In this document: positions 1-12,533 of the stretch, in pieces | Numbering within the stretch: the stretch's first letter is position 1 | Layout of the letters: every line of letters begins with the position of its first letter | Assembly: GCA_037576195.1 (NCBI GenBank) | Contig: CM075101.1 | Span: 23,994,001-24,058,000, forward strand | Length of the DNA: 64,000 bases | Direction: 5' to 3' | From: Phytoseiulus persimilis | Taxonomy: Eukaryota > Arthropoda > Arachnida > Mesostigmata > Phytoseiidae | Notes under the pieces: model-generated | Told to the model about the DNA's origin: nothing | Databases searched by the model: none | What the model saw: only the letters and a program-made list of their open reading frames with translations | Translations under genes and position numbers: made by a program

Positions 1-2778
1 TATGTTGATTCAAGCTGATAGATGCTCAGTGATCCGATTATGCCTTCGGTATAATCGCGAGTCTACCGAAATCACAGAACGTTGCAAGATTCCGTATCGC
101 TACACCGAATCCAGGACTACCCGGGAAGATTTCATCTTCGTGAACGGAGGAGGCAGCAAACTGTGAACTTTCTCACTGCGAGAGAGCCCTTGACGAGATT
201 CAGTTCAATACATTGACTCATGATCTCGGGTAGGATTCTAACCGCTCGAGCTTCAGCAGCACCTCTAAACTCTCTCATCCCCGGAATGGCTGTTACGGTC
301 CCCGTTGTCTCAAGGCGAACGCAAAAATAGATACATCAGGTCTTCTGGTGCCCTCCGGGTAGAGAGAGTGAGCGCAGAGGAGAAATTCATCCACTCTTTC
401 CTTCCCAGCTCCAGGGAATCGTTCAAGGGGTTCCAACATCACCGCCAGTGTTTTTCGCTCGGAGGTGTCACCGTGCTCCAGCGGGCTGAGTTTGGGTATC
501 ATCGAGCGCTGATGCCAGTTCGGTTCGAATCCCCTAAAACCGGGTTTTGTACACTCAGACCCTGCCCTCCTCCGATCAGCGCTGGTTAAAGCGGATTGAG
601 CCGATAAGGCCAGAAGGAAGGTTTCCAAGAGTTTGATAGTCCGGGTTGGTTTTGTGACCCGACCGTGTGAGCGATTCCGATGGATGCCAGAATGCACGCT
701 ATGTGATTTGTACCAAATAATGAGGTAACGTTAGCGCCAAGTATTTGTGTCTACAACGCCGCAACATATACCTGTGTAAATCGTTCGACACTCGGCAATC
801 GTCAATAGATTGTTTATTGATCGCACCTGATATGGAAGGGCCATCTATGAATGAAAATGCATGGAACCGTGACCAAATTTATCCAGCACGGCGGTACTCG
901 AAGTAAAGCCGCGATTCGGTTTGAAGCGTCGCTTGGACAATGCCATTATGTTAGTGGGCAGCTATCTTGCGGGAATTCTTTCCTCGGTGTTCTGAGCATT
1001 GACAGCTTTCCTTTCCACATCCATAGGGAGAATGGCTCATTCAGGAAGCAATTCCCTTCGCTGATTTTCCGACGATTTTCAGATCGTTCGGTGAGTTATG
1101 GGTTCGAAGATCTGTCGAGTTGATCGCACCGAGCAGAAACCCATAGAGACCTATCGCCACAGCCCTTTCGCATACAATGTTGGAGCCTGACACGAAATTT
1201 CGCGACCAGGGTAAATGAACTTCTCGCTGGGTCCGAGCCCGCAGAAAGTATAACGCGGATTGAGTCACCGTTTTATTTCAAGCCTGACCCCCCCCCCTTT
1301 CCGGATACTGGGGCTCTTTCCAATGGAAGTGGCATCATCGAGAAAGATGAAACAATAGTTGTGTTCCGTCTCTGAGTTCCAGACATGTCGATTCCAACGC
1401 GAAGGGAAAGATCAAGCTTAGTGAAATGGGCAAGAGTTCACCTGCGAGATCGAGTTCTGCCTCGCTCGCTAGATCCGCTTAATTTCACGTCGACTGAAAG
1501 GGTGCAAGTTCGGATCACGATTTTCGATGGATTAACTACGAAGCTGATGAAAAAACTTTGGAGATGATATTTTCACTGCGCACGCAAGCCGAGCATCGCT
1601 GATATGAAATCTCCGTTGTAGTACCACCATCTCCCCGATCGAAAACGCTCGCTAGCTCGTAAGGTGCACTCTCGTCGAATTCGACGTCTTCAGATTTTTT
1701 TGCAGCTCTGCACCAACGGACACTCCTGCTCATGTGAGCACCTGTTTTCATGGAACCCCGATTATATATCGTGAGCTCTCTAACAGTAGAACAGGCTCCA
1801 TCAGATGGGCGATCTCTGTCAGGTAAGCTGGTGTCAAACATTCCAAAGGATTAACCCTCCAATAGACGGGCGACCTTCGATAATCTGGCGGTTCTCAGCA
1901 ATTTGAAGAAATAAACTGACATCTTCCAATGAACGTTGAATAGCTCAAGAATCTGAAATATGGTCGATAATATTTGGGTGAATTCTAGCTCGTGAAGAAT
2001 CATGAGATTCCAGAAATAGTGTAACTCGGTGGAGAGTCACAAAATTAGAATAAAAAAACCGAAACTATAATTTCGGCGGAGGTGGCGATCTGCCCCCAGT
2101 ATGATGCTTCATTGTCCCCTCCGATCCGGCTCAGACAAATTCTGAGGGCGCGGCGCTTGCTACAGGGGAGGAAAACGAGGGAAACCGCGCGGATTCGCTC
2201 ACTCGACCGAGTCTATCAAGCAAGGAATCGATCCACCGAACGTGTTGAGCGCTCTCCGAGCTCTGACGGGAGCTCTCAATGGAACTTTCAACTGCAGGCC
2301 TGCCGAACGGACAGCCGACTACTTCACGGTGAATGACGAACTATCAGGCAGCCGACTCAATCATAGGCAAACAAGCCGCGGAGTTGAGCGGGGTCTTAAC
2401 CCGGGCCTTAGCTAGGCCACTCAGTGGGTCCGCCTCCGGGAAAGAGACAGAGCGGTTAAACAACAGCGCGCACCGCGCAACCAAGTCGTCGCCGTCGCCG
2501 CTGTCGTGGTACGCCGCGGATCTTCATCTCCTTTCGTCGTTCGTGCGGCAGTCCGCGCTGAAAACCATCCGGAGTTTGGTGTGGTTGACATCGAACGTCG
2601 TGCGAAGAGGCGATTTTTCCGCGCCGTTCTCAAACCAACGGGAATACAATCACCCATTAGGGAGCTCTGTGAAGTTTGTTAGAGTGCTTTGAACTCGAGT
2701 GTTAAAGTGTTGTGCCACTCACCTGTTCTCGAAAGCCGTCAGTGTCCGTTTCAATTGATCTTCTTCTTCTGTGGAAAG

Positions 2779-3019
2779 GTGTGGAAGCCCTCGAGCGGCT
2801 ATGACTTCTTCTGCACGATAGGATCCGCTTCCTCTAAAGTGAGTGTCGATTGTGCTCATTTTCCCGTTCATGAAGCTTCGATCCTCCTATCTCTAGAGGA
2901 GTATTCTTTTGAAGAAGCTCTCTCGACTGCAAGTGTGGTCATGGAACAAGGAAGAAGCGACCAGGGCGTTCCGCGAGCCGGTTGGAGAGAACTCCTCTCC
3001 CTTGCACGCATCCACATAA
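2779..3019 (+). CDS. candidate two-exon segment, unrecognised
   Basis: The segment 2779-2838 (VWKPSSGYDFFCTIGSASSK) ends at AAA|GTGAGT. A pyrimidine-rich acceptor (CCTCCTATCTCTAG) at 2895-2896 leaves a 58-base intron. The frame continues in phase 0 for 40 codons with a Lys/Arg/Trp-rich sequence to TAA 3017-3019. The first frame is also open upstream of 2779 to about 2690. The splice signals are good, but no homology is seen and chance is a fair alternative. Confidence 0.18.
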
Positions 3020-6000
3020 GGTTTTGAAGAAGCTCCGGAGTGTTCGAGAATGGGCCGAACTGCCTCCGTGGCGGACGGCGATGGGAGCCGAAAACTGGAG
3101 TCAATACTGGACCTGAATCACCATATGCGACTTCACCGGACATCTTTCTCAAAAGAAACAGGACACTAATTGGACAGACATCATCGACGGGCGCGGACAT
3201 GCATTTCACAGCTCTTTTTTGACATTATCAAGCGTCCAGCTCCGAGCTGCCGCTTTGAAAAGGTGTTCGCGTTCGGCGACGATCCCTTGAATTTCCCAAC
3301 TTTTTGCTCTCACAGTTCCCTCTGTGGATCACGGATTCTCTCTTTTGTGAGTTACTCCTCCCAACTGGGAAAAAAAGCTCGATCGCTACTCGAACGAATG
3401 AGAACTGTGGACGCTGGGGCTCCCGGACTGGGGTCTACATTTTCGAGCTCGAGGTTTCTTTCAGAGACAGTCGAGAACCCGACCCCGGATGAAAATTACG
3501 GAAACCGTGCATTTTCTCCAAAACGCTCGTGAGCCAGTTAAGTCCGATGGACGGGGAAGTGTCCGGCGAAGTCGCAACTCTAGCGATCACGCGTGTCAGG
3601 TGTGGGCCCACAGCCACGGAGCATATTAATGCGCGATGCACGATACAACGCATAGCTGTCCGTGTCAGTTCCACGCCAAAGTCAAATTTTCCGCTACGAA
3701 TCAATGTTTATAATTTAGATGGCGAAACTTCCCGTCACGAAATGATCATGACACCGAATTCTTCTGGGCGAGAATCGAGATGGGCATGGTCCGTTATTCG
3801 AAGACGGTCGCAGACTTGAGAAGGTGCGGAATCTAACCCCAGTCACTCGGGAGGCTCTGTGCCTCGGTTTGGAATCACTCAGTGAAATCGTCTCGAAGTA
3901 CGGCTGTGATTGCTCAGGGGCGGGAACGTGACGACACTTTCTCCACGAGCCCGATTCGATGTGGGCCTGAGCAAACCGATTGATCCAAAAAGATATCCGA
4001 GGCAGTCCTGTCCGCTCTGGGTCGAAGAAATTCCCACGGAATCAGAAACTGCACAGAAGAAAAAACGACGAGAATCCGCGTTTCGAACCGCTCGACGGGT
4101 ATTCATTCGTGCTGATTGGATTTTGAAATTCGTGAAGTCGAGTGGGTTTACATTCCTCCTCGTCCCATCCGTTCGAATCGGCTTCCAAGTCGATGAAGAT
4201 CATCCCGACAACAGCGGCGACCGATTTGTGGTTGGAAAATTCGCGCTCAGGAAGAGGAAAGACAAGAAGATCTGCGCTTCGTTTGCATTGTTCGACTCCT
4301 CCTCTCATTATCTGCTTTCTGCATCAGCCCACACTACGACGCGAATCCCGAATCGAACTGCGCGGCGTTCAGATCTGGGCCTCCGGATAACTGAGGATTG
4401 TCATCTCTCCAGGCGCTCATCGGAATCGATTCTGATTATGCTCAGCTGAATTCATCCGACGTAACTGCTGCGGTTACTGGAGAATCACACGGAGCTGGAC
4501 CGGTCCTCGGTGGAGTCCGCAGGGCGCTCGCCAGTTCTCGACGCAGAGTTCTTGAACCCATGACGCTGTTTAGCAAACCCACGATCAATCGTGGGAACGG
4601 GGAGGGCCACGGTGGAGAGCGAGCTTTGAAACCGAGGATCTCACAGAGCTAAGGCTGCAGCTGACTGAGTGTCGCCGCACATCAGCGACACCGGAGATGA
4701 GTGCGTGCGTTTACAGTAGTCGTTCGGGCCGACGGACAGAAGCGTCTGATCGATGTTAGACGTATTGAAAGTCCATTGAAAATCATGATCACTCGGCAGA
4801 ACATGATGCATGCGGGCGGTTGGGCGGACGGTCGGGAGAACGCGGAGACGGGTTGAACGACTTGCGGGAGGACCGCGGCCGTATGGCAGAGCGGCGTAAT
4901 CGAGTGATCCATTCACTAGAGAAAACAGATCCGAGCTAAGCCGGCTGTTCTGTCATGTTCGCGCTAAAAACGCCCGTGCAATGCAGAACATCGCAAAAAC
5001 TCATGCAGAATTCCGCATTGGGTCATTACATCGGTGATTATGGTTAATGTGCTCAGAACAAGACTGGCTGATGGTTTGATGATGACCCGCTGCCACTTTC
5101 TGCTTGCACTGGCGCGCTGTCGCTTTTTCGCGTGACGACGATGGCGCGAGGGAAATTCACCGCGACAACTCGAATGAAATCGTCCAAGCCAGCGAAATTC
5201 TTCGCTGCCCGGCCCCCGAGTGAATCCGCGCTCTCTTCCATGACTCCGCGAGTCATCACGCTCCCTATTCACGTTTGAATCTTGCGTAACCGCCGAGCGT
5301 TCGATTTCTCACGTGGACTCAGAAGGAGCCCCGCCGCCAATCGGGAGCTTCTGGGGAACCTCGGATACATGCAGGTTGAATTTTCGCTACTGCTATTGAG
5401 CGGCGTCGTCACAGCGAGCCTCAGCAGCCGTTCCTCCCGATCAGTTTCTGCGCGTGCTTCTCTCACGTGACCAACTTCGACCGTCGCAATTTTCAGACGA
5501 CGACAGAAACCATTGTCATGCTATTCCACACAGAAGATGCTGTCTTTCTCGCCTGTCCGACGGAAGACATCATTGAGAACAAAGAAAGGCCTTCTCGAAT
5601 GTCTCTATCCTAATGATTTAAGAGCAGTAATTGCATTTCGATCCCTCTATCATGCTTGGAAGCTGCATCGACAATCGGCCGACTCCCTCGACTTCTTTCT
5701 TCCGTGAGCTTTGGGTCATCGTCCTTTCTCAGACTCATATTTGACTCCCCCACGATCCGGAAAAGCTCACGGCTGGCTTTCCATCAGCTAACTAGAATCC
5801 AGTTCTCAGGTCGCAGCCCGTGCTCCGAACGGTGTTTCTGTATTGCAACTACGTCGAAAGCTTTGAGTCGCGGAGGCTCTTCGGGGAATTGGTTGCAATA
5901 TTTTCCAGCGATTCATCTGAAACCTCATTTGAAGCCGCGAATCCGCCGTGCTGCCCTCGAGTCTCCTGTTCCGCTCTGATATCGAGTGCAAAATATTCTT

Positions 6001-9000
6001 CACGTCTCCAGGAACGCTCTCTGAGCTCCGTACTCAGAAGAATAGTATGTTTCGGATGTCCCAATGTACGGCATCTGATCGTTCAGATCAGGGGGAGCTC
6101 GGCATTGAGGAGTTGAAGAATTGAGAATTTGTCCCGACTCCCCCCTGTATGAGGCGTCACAGGTCGGGAGTTTGGAAAGACATTGGGCCCCCGGTATTTT
6201 CTGAATTCTCGCTTAGAATAGCGAAGGGGCACGCCGAGTTTTTCTCTCACGCATCCCTTGACCATGGGATGTATTGTCAATGAATTTTTCCCTCCCCACT
6301 GTTCCCGATTCGCTGTCGTTTCATGACATTTGCATTTATATTCAACAAGGATCGGCCATGTCGGACTCTGCCCTATCTCCATTTCAGCTTGTCTCCCTCA
6401 TTTCCGAACTGTCCTCCTCTTCCCTTCTCGGCTTCGGTTTTGTCCTTGTCCTCTTCCTTCGACGTCCATCCTCAAGGAGTCTTAGCTCTGCGCTTCCAGA
6501 TCGGTCTTTGTGTGACGACCGTGACCGTGATTAGCTCTTCTTATGGAAGATCCTGAGCTGGAGCTCGGTCAATGTTTTTCTCCGAGCTCGATTCCTCGGT
6601 GATTTCCGGACGCTCTCTCCCTCATTCGGTCGATCAGACGGCGGTCGTTCCCGATCATAAGGTCTCCCTGACTGAGGGGGGCTTCTTGATGTAACGCTTT
6701 GACACCGGTTAGGACTCGGGTAGTGTTCGATTCTTTTCACTCAATCAACATCATCACTCTGATCGCAAGTTCGCCGGTTCGTTCTGTCTCTACTAGCAGC
6801 AGCGCGGCACAACTCGATATGAGGAATTTGCATAAGAAAGTCTGGGAAACAAGCTTGTTGCGCTTTGACGGCGCCATAAAAAGTCACTTCAGAGGGAGAA
6901 TCTTGGCCGCCTCAACAAACAGAGAGCATTTCTTTACCATGCCGACTTGAATGGGTGCTGAACGTGCTCGCTGACTCGCTGCCATGTCTGCCGCCTGTCC
7001 TCCCGGTAGATGGGTTTCGCTTTTCCTGCTCGTTTTCCTCTCCGCTTCGTTCCCGGCTTCGCCCTCTTCTGTTGAATGACGGTCTATCTGGGTGCTTGGC
7101 TGCTCGAGGGGAGTAAATTTGATGAGCGATGGCGGCAGAAACTACGTCATCGCGGTAGCAGGGCGATGCAAGGTCCCGGAGTTATCCAGGGCGCCCGCCC
7201 TTACTCGGGATGCCGTGGACCGGCCAAAGCAGAAGGAGGCTCGGATTGGTACTCGAACGGCTCTTCCGACTTTCTCTTGCGGGAGAAAACGACCTGCGAT
7301 GACATTCGCCGCGCTCGCTGACGGGATCAAAGGTTTCAACAATTATCGCAGCGTGGGTTATCGATTCCAGAAGTCTTCCACATCGATCCGCTCAGCCGGA
7401 AGTCTAACCCCAGAAAATCACACATGAATGAGTTAGGATCATTGCGAATCCCCAAATCCCCCCGCTTGGCTCTGGTGACAGACCAACCAGAGCGGCGCCT
7501 CGTAGCTGCTGCGAGTAGATGGAGTCTACGGAGATTTTCGACTCTGTGAGTCCAGAGAATAAGCCCCAAGATTATCGCTGTGGGAAGCCTACAAACTCGA
7601 GGTTCAAACTCCGTTGCGATGTTGATTGCCACGTGAACCCCCAGCGATCTGCGTTTAACACCATCGCCGAATATCCATGCGGAAACTTCATGCATAGAAT
7701 CAATGTGATCGAGTTTGTTCTCGATTCGCTTTGTTCTCCAGAAATCAATCATAGAGCAACGGCCCTGCCTTCACGTTTTCACCCGTAAAACATGTCAACG
7801 TCGGCTCTGTTCAACCTTGCTCCTCGAGCCGAAAAACACCGCGTTCAGACCCAAGCCGCTCACGGTGGAAAACCATCGCAAGGGATACTCCTCGTGCGAT
7901 GTTCGCGTATCAAAGTTCTCGGGAGCGCCCAACGGATGCGAAACTCTCCCGAATGACTGAACGAAGCGAAATTATGCAGGATTCGTTTGAAAGAATCGCA
8001 TCCCCACAGAATGTGTGGGGCTCCCTGTCGTCCGCTCGCTCTCACTAGCCGGGAACCACAGATTCATGAGGAAATGTCCCGCGTATCACCCGGCGATTCC
8101 TTCCGCAGCCTTCCACTGCTTGTGCGTCTGGGATGATTGCTGATTAGATTTTCGATAGAGTACACGGCCCCGTTCTATCAGCTCCGCATCGCAATCTGGA
8201 GCGATAGGGAGCCCGAAGCTGTGCTTGAAATTCTCAATTCCACATTCATTCTCCTCTTCCTCGTTTGCAGGTGGGTGCTGAGATGGAGTCTTCTCTCCGA
8301 GAGGGATTCCCATCTCAGACGATTGGGACCTCGACAGAGTTCGGAAACTTCACCGGAGGAGCCGAAGTAACGAGCGATGTTTTCTTTTTCTACAAGGTGA
8401 GTCCCAAGAGCCAGACCGCTCTCTTTCAATCACCACAGTATTGAACCGGCGAGGCCACAGTGAATCCTCTTCAAACGTTCATGAGTCCGCAGCGCAGTGA
8501 CGTCAATCGATCACGACGAGCGCGGTGTGGACCATGCACTCATGTCAGCCTTTGCTGCTGATTTGGGCTGCGTCTAATGGAGATCTCACTCTGGGGAGAA
8601 TAACGAGTATAAACTCCGCGTGGAATTCCCAGAGCACTCGCTGATTATAGCTGCGTGTCAAACTCCGCCCGTATTCGAGAGGGTCGCGCCAGCGAATCGC
8701 GGCTCCATCGAACCGACGCGAGTCGATATTTTTTTGAACAAGCTCAAGAACTGCTCGTTCCGAGCACAAGATTGAATACCGGCTAGCTCGTTCGCTTGTT
8801 GCATGCTCCGCCGGAGGAGCGGAAGAAAACGCTGTCCGGCCGCCGGCGGGCAACCTGGCAATAACAGATAGCCGACCGGCACCGATACCGACGAATCATT
8901 AAAAGCTACAGAGTGATTATCACTCACAATTAGTATCATTGACAGTGCTGAAACACGGATGATATATTGTGTTTAATGACCCCACTCCGATTCATCACCG

Positions 9001-10623
9001 AGACGCCTCTTTGCAAAATAATTCTGGTGGGCGTTGTAACCGTATACTTACCCGACACGTACGACCTGATGAATCCTCATCGCATATCGGCCAACGAGCG
9101 ATTCGTATCCTCGACGCATTCATCGAGCCCCGACAGTTCCGAACATCTTTGAGACAAGCTATGAACGCTCACGGCCTTCATCATCACCGTGCACGCGAAA
9201 ATTAGCGAATCGCTCAGGATCGCGTTCTGGGCTCCTACATGTCCTCGCGCAACGGTCATGTTTGTCGCCTTGCAGCCGGGGAGAGTTGAGAACTCTAAGG
9301 GTCCGATCCCGTCATAGTCTAATTTCGTGACATACCAATACGAATGGAGGCGTCTGTGAACGATCAGCACACGCTGCTTACGAGGCATCTGTACGCTACG
9401 AATAACGCCGCGGACACAGAGTGTTCATGCGAGAACACAGCACTCGAACACGGGAAGGTGTGCCGATCTACTCTCCGAAGTACCTTTGGTCGCTGTCTCG
9501 CCTGCACGTGAGACGAAGGTATTTTCTCCTGGCGCATCAAATTCGCAGAGCCAACAACGGTACTAATCGCGCTGCGATTGTTAGCGATTCGATCGGCGAG
9601 AGCTTGGTCCGCAGGTTCCATGGTCCTCGTCTGATCGATCAGTGACCAGCGCTCCGCAGAGGGTATTGTCGGACTGACAGACATTCAGTGATTTCCAGAA
9701 CCGCGTGAAAAAGGTGAAACAGCATCAATGGCGCTGAGGCCGCCGCACCGCACAGGCTAATTGACGGCACGCGACCGAACCGACGAGCCCGACCGATCGA
9801 ATGAGTGAACGTTCAGCGATCAATCCAACGACGAATCGATTCTGCGCATAGACAGCGCCCGTTTCACGATTCACTATTACTCTACAAATTTGCAGAAGTG
9901 AAACTGGATCAAAGAGAGCAGCAGCCCTCCGAGATACGAGAAGGACGGGGCTCTCGAGTTGTTAGTTCATCCGGCTTCTCCCACGCTTGAAGAACCGAGT
10001 TTTGGGCAGAAGTACGATGGATCTTATTGTTTTCAAGTTCGGAATTCTCACCGAACTTTCGATTGTGGGATTAGGAGAGAGGAGAGGACTGAAGTGCGCG
10101 GCTCCAAATATGAGCGAGGCGTCCCCTCTTCGCAGAGAAACTCCGAGAGCTTTGAGATCCGTTTCTCCGCTCAAATATCAGTCTGGTCATCGGCGGAAAT
10201 TCTTGTCGTTCGTGTGGAGTCGTGCGATTGCTCTGGAGCCAGCGAATGAATTGAGTAATTAGAATCAATGAAGCTCTCGACGTTATTGCTCGCCATATTC
10301 TCAATGCCCGAGCATCTTGACATTTATGCTTATTGCTGCTGTTAGTGGCTTTTTCTCTCGGCTCCCCTCCGCTCTTCTGATCCCGGTTTCTGGCGGCGAC
10401 GATAGCAAGACCGGGAGAGAGATTAATTCATTTTCTTGATGTGGAAGGGATGCGTTTCTTCAGCTGCGTGGCCGTCGCTCGCGGTGCTCCGGAACGATGC
10501 AAGTTCCTCACGAAATGTACACTGGGCTCACGGCAATCAGGGGGAGTCTTACTACTAGGCCGAGCGGGCGGAGTATCGAAGTCTTTGTGAAGCTCTCTGT
10601 GCAGTTAAACTGACAATTAAAAT

Positions 10624-10638
10624 GGGGGGGGGGGGGGG
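10624..10638 (+). repeat. poly-G tract of 15
   Basis: This is a perfect G run in otherwise unassigned sequence. Confidence 0.95.
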
Positions 10639-12519
10639 AATAGAATTCTTGCATTAGATTCAGGTTTTCGTAGTTCTGGAATTTTCCCCCGCGCTCTTCT
10701 CGGGAGAAACCCGTGTGCACGGGGCTGATCCTCGATTCGATGAAAACATACTCTTGTCCGTTCTCCCTTAATTTCCGTACTTGATCCCGATCGTCCTTTC
10801 TGTTGCCAATTTATGCGCATCACTTGGGAATATTTATGACTGCTCTGAGCTTCGACTCGTTGTATGGCGGTGGCTACTGCTGAGAGTTTTCGCTAGGGTT
10901 GGGACTGACGCGCGCGGCCTACGGAATGAATACGCAGATCGGTGCAGCTTCTGAAATTTACAAGACGAGAACGACCGTACGTGAGTCTCACTCGCTGTCA
11001 GAGAAGAGCGATTTCAGCTAATTGGGTGATCGGACTCAAGAACGACCGTCGATTTGCATTCCTGTTTTTAGACACAGCGTTGGTGAAAATCAAGACATTC
11101 CAAGAGTTCTGAAACTCACGTACGACGACTAATTCTCACTGAGCGAAGGGAAATATCGCATAATGAAAAGTCAAGAGTTCAAAAACATTAATAACCCGTA
11201 GCGATCCTCGCCCGAAAGGCCATCTTCTCGGTTTTGTCCAGTAGGATCATTTTCGGCGCTGCGACTCATAACTTAGCGGCACATTCCATTTGACCCCAGT
11301 CGAAAGGAGCGACGGAGCAATAAACACTTATATCACGAGCAACTTGCTGCGGAACTTAACTAAGCAGACGAATTTCTCATCTCGGCGCTCACAGCCGAAC
11401 ACAATGTTGGTCGGCGCATTTTGAGTCGCGGTCTATTTCTTGGCACGAGGACCGATTGGGGACTCCCGAGTGCGTGTCGCGCGAAATTCCTGTCACGGTC
11501 AGTTGGCCTGCGTTTCAAGTTGGCGTTTCCATGAATCTCTGAGATCTGAGAATCTCCCGAAAGATACTCCGAAACGCAGACAGTGCGCAGCCATCTCGTG
11601 TCTCAGCTCAGCTCTAGAGCAGCGAGCCAGTCAGTCTGGCAGGGGAGCTATATTAGCATTTGGAGTTCATTCGACTTTTAAAATAGCTCTCCAACGAACA
11701 TTTGACACTCAAAACAAAGGCTCACCCCTGTTGTTGTTCTCCACAAACACTGGGTATGAAACAATTCCAGCTCGTTGTTTAGGCATTCGTGGCGTCACAT
11801 AGTTCTCGAGAGTGGCCCGATAGGAAGGGCAACGAGAAATGACGATTCTCGTTCGCATAGAGTTCCAACGGAACCCCTATGTGAATGGTGCGTGAGTCAA
11901 GGCTAGAGCAGGTTAGAGCGTTGTTTCTGTGACGAACATCACCCAGCGAAGAATTATGATCGACTGGAGTGGGGAGAATATGAACTTCCGACGTTCGCCG
12001 GAGCACGAGCGTACAGCCGAGTCGGTATTACAATGTCTACGAGGAAAGAGGCCCGAACATGACAGCAACAACAATCATTGGGATGACACTGGCGACGGAG
12101 TTCTCCTTCTTCCAAGTTTGTGAAGTTGGCTCTTTCGCGAATCGAAGCTCTGCGAACTCGATTCGAACGAAGAACGAGCGTTGGGATTAATTTCTCCTCC
12201 GATCATAGTCGTGGACAGCAGGGTATTTTCGATGCGGTTTATTCGCCAAGTTCGACGACGTTGTTCAATGAAGCCCGGTATCATCTGAAACGGTTGCTTT
12301 TCTGAACACTTTTTCAGGCGAAGTTGCTCTCAGAGCTCCATGTTAGAGCCGCCTGAATTGAGCTATCTGTTGTGCCGTGCTCGAAGCGATCCGTCGAGCC
12401 GAGAAACCTCATTTGATTTCCTGCTGCTTGGATGTTTCCTCAGCCGAAGCTTCGAGTTGGCTCGGAGCTCGAGAAGCTCCAATCGCGTCCGACGCGCTCC
12501 CGCTGGCTGTCTGAGTCTG

Positions 12520-12533
12520 CCCCCCCCCCCCCC
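12520..12533 (+). repeat. poly-C tract of 14
   Basis: This is a perfect C run in unassigned sequence. Confidence 0.95.

Noticed and set aside
2-166. 54-codon plus frame touching the left edge of the window
   Set aside because: Its length is within chance for a frame running to an edge, and it has no domain, splice site or polyadenylation signal to support it.
523-533. tRNA B-box-like GGTTCGAATCC
   Set aside because: The bases around it do not form a T-arm stem (TTCGG against CCCCT) and no A-box or acceptor stem is found upstream. A similar GGTTCAAACTC at 7599 also fails to pair.
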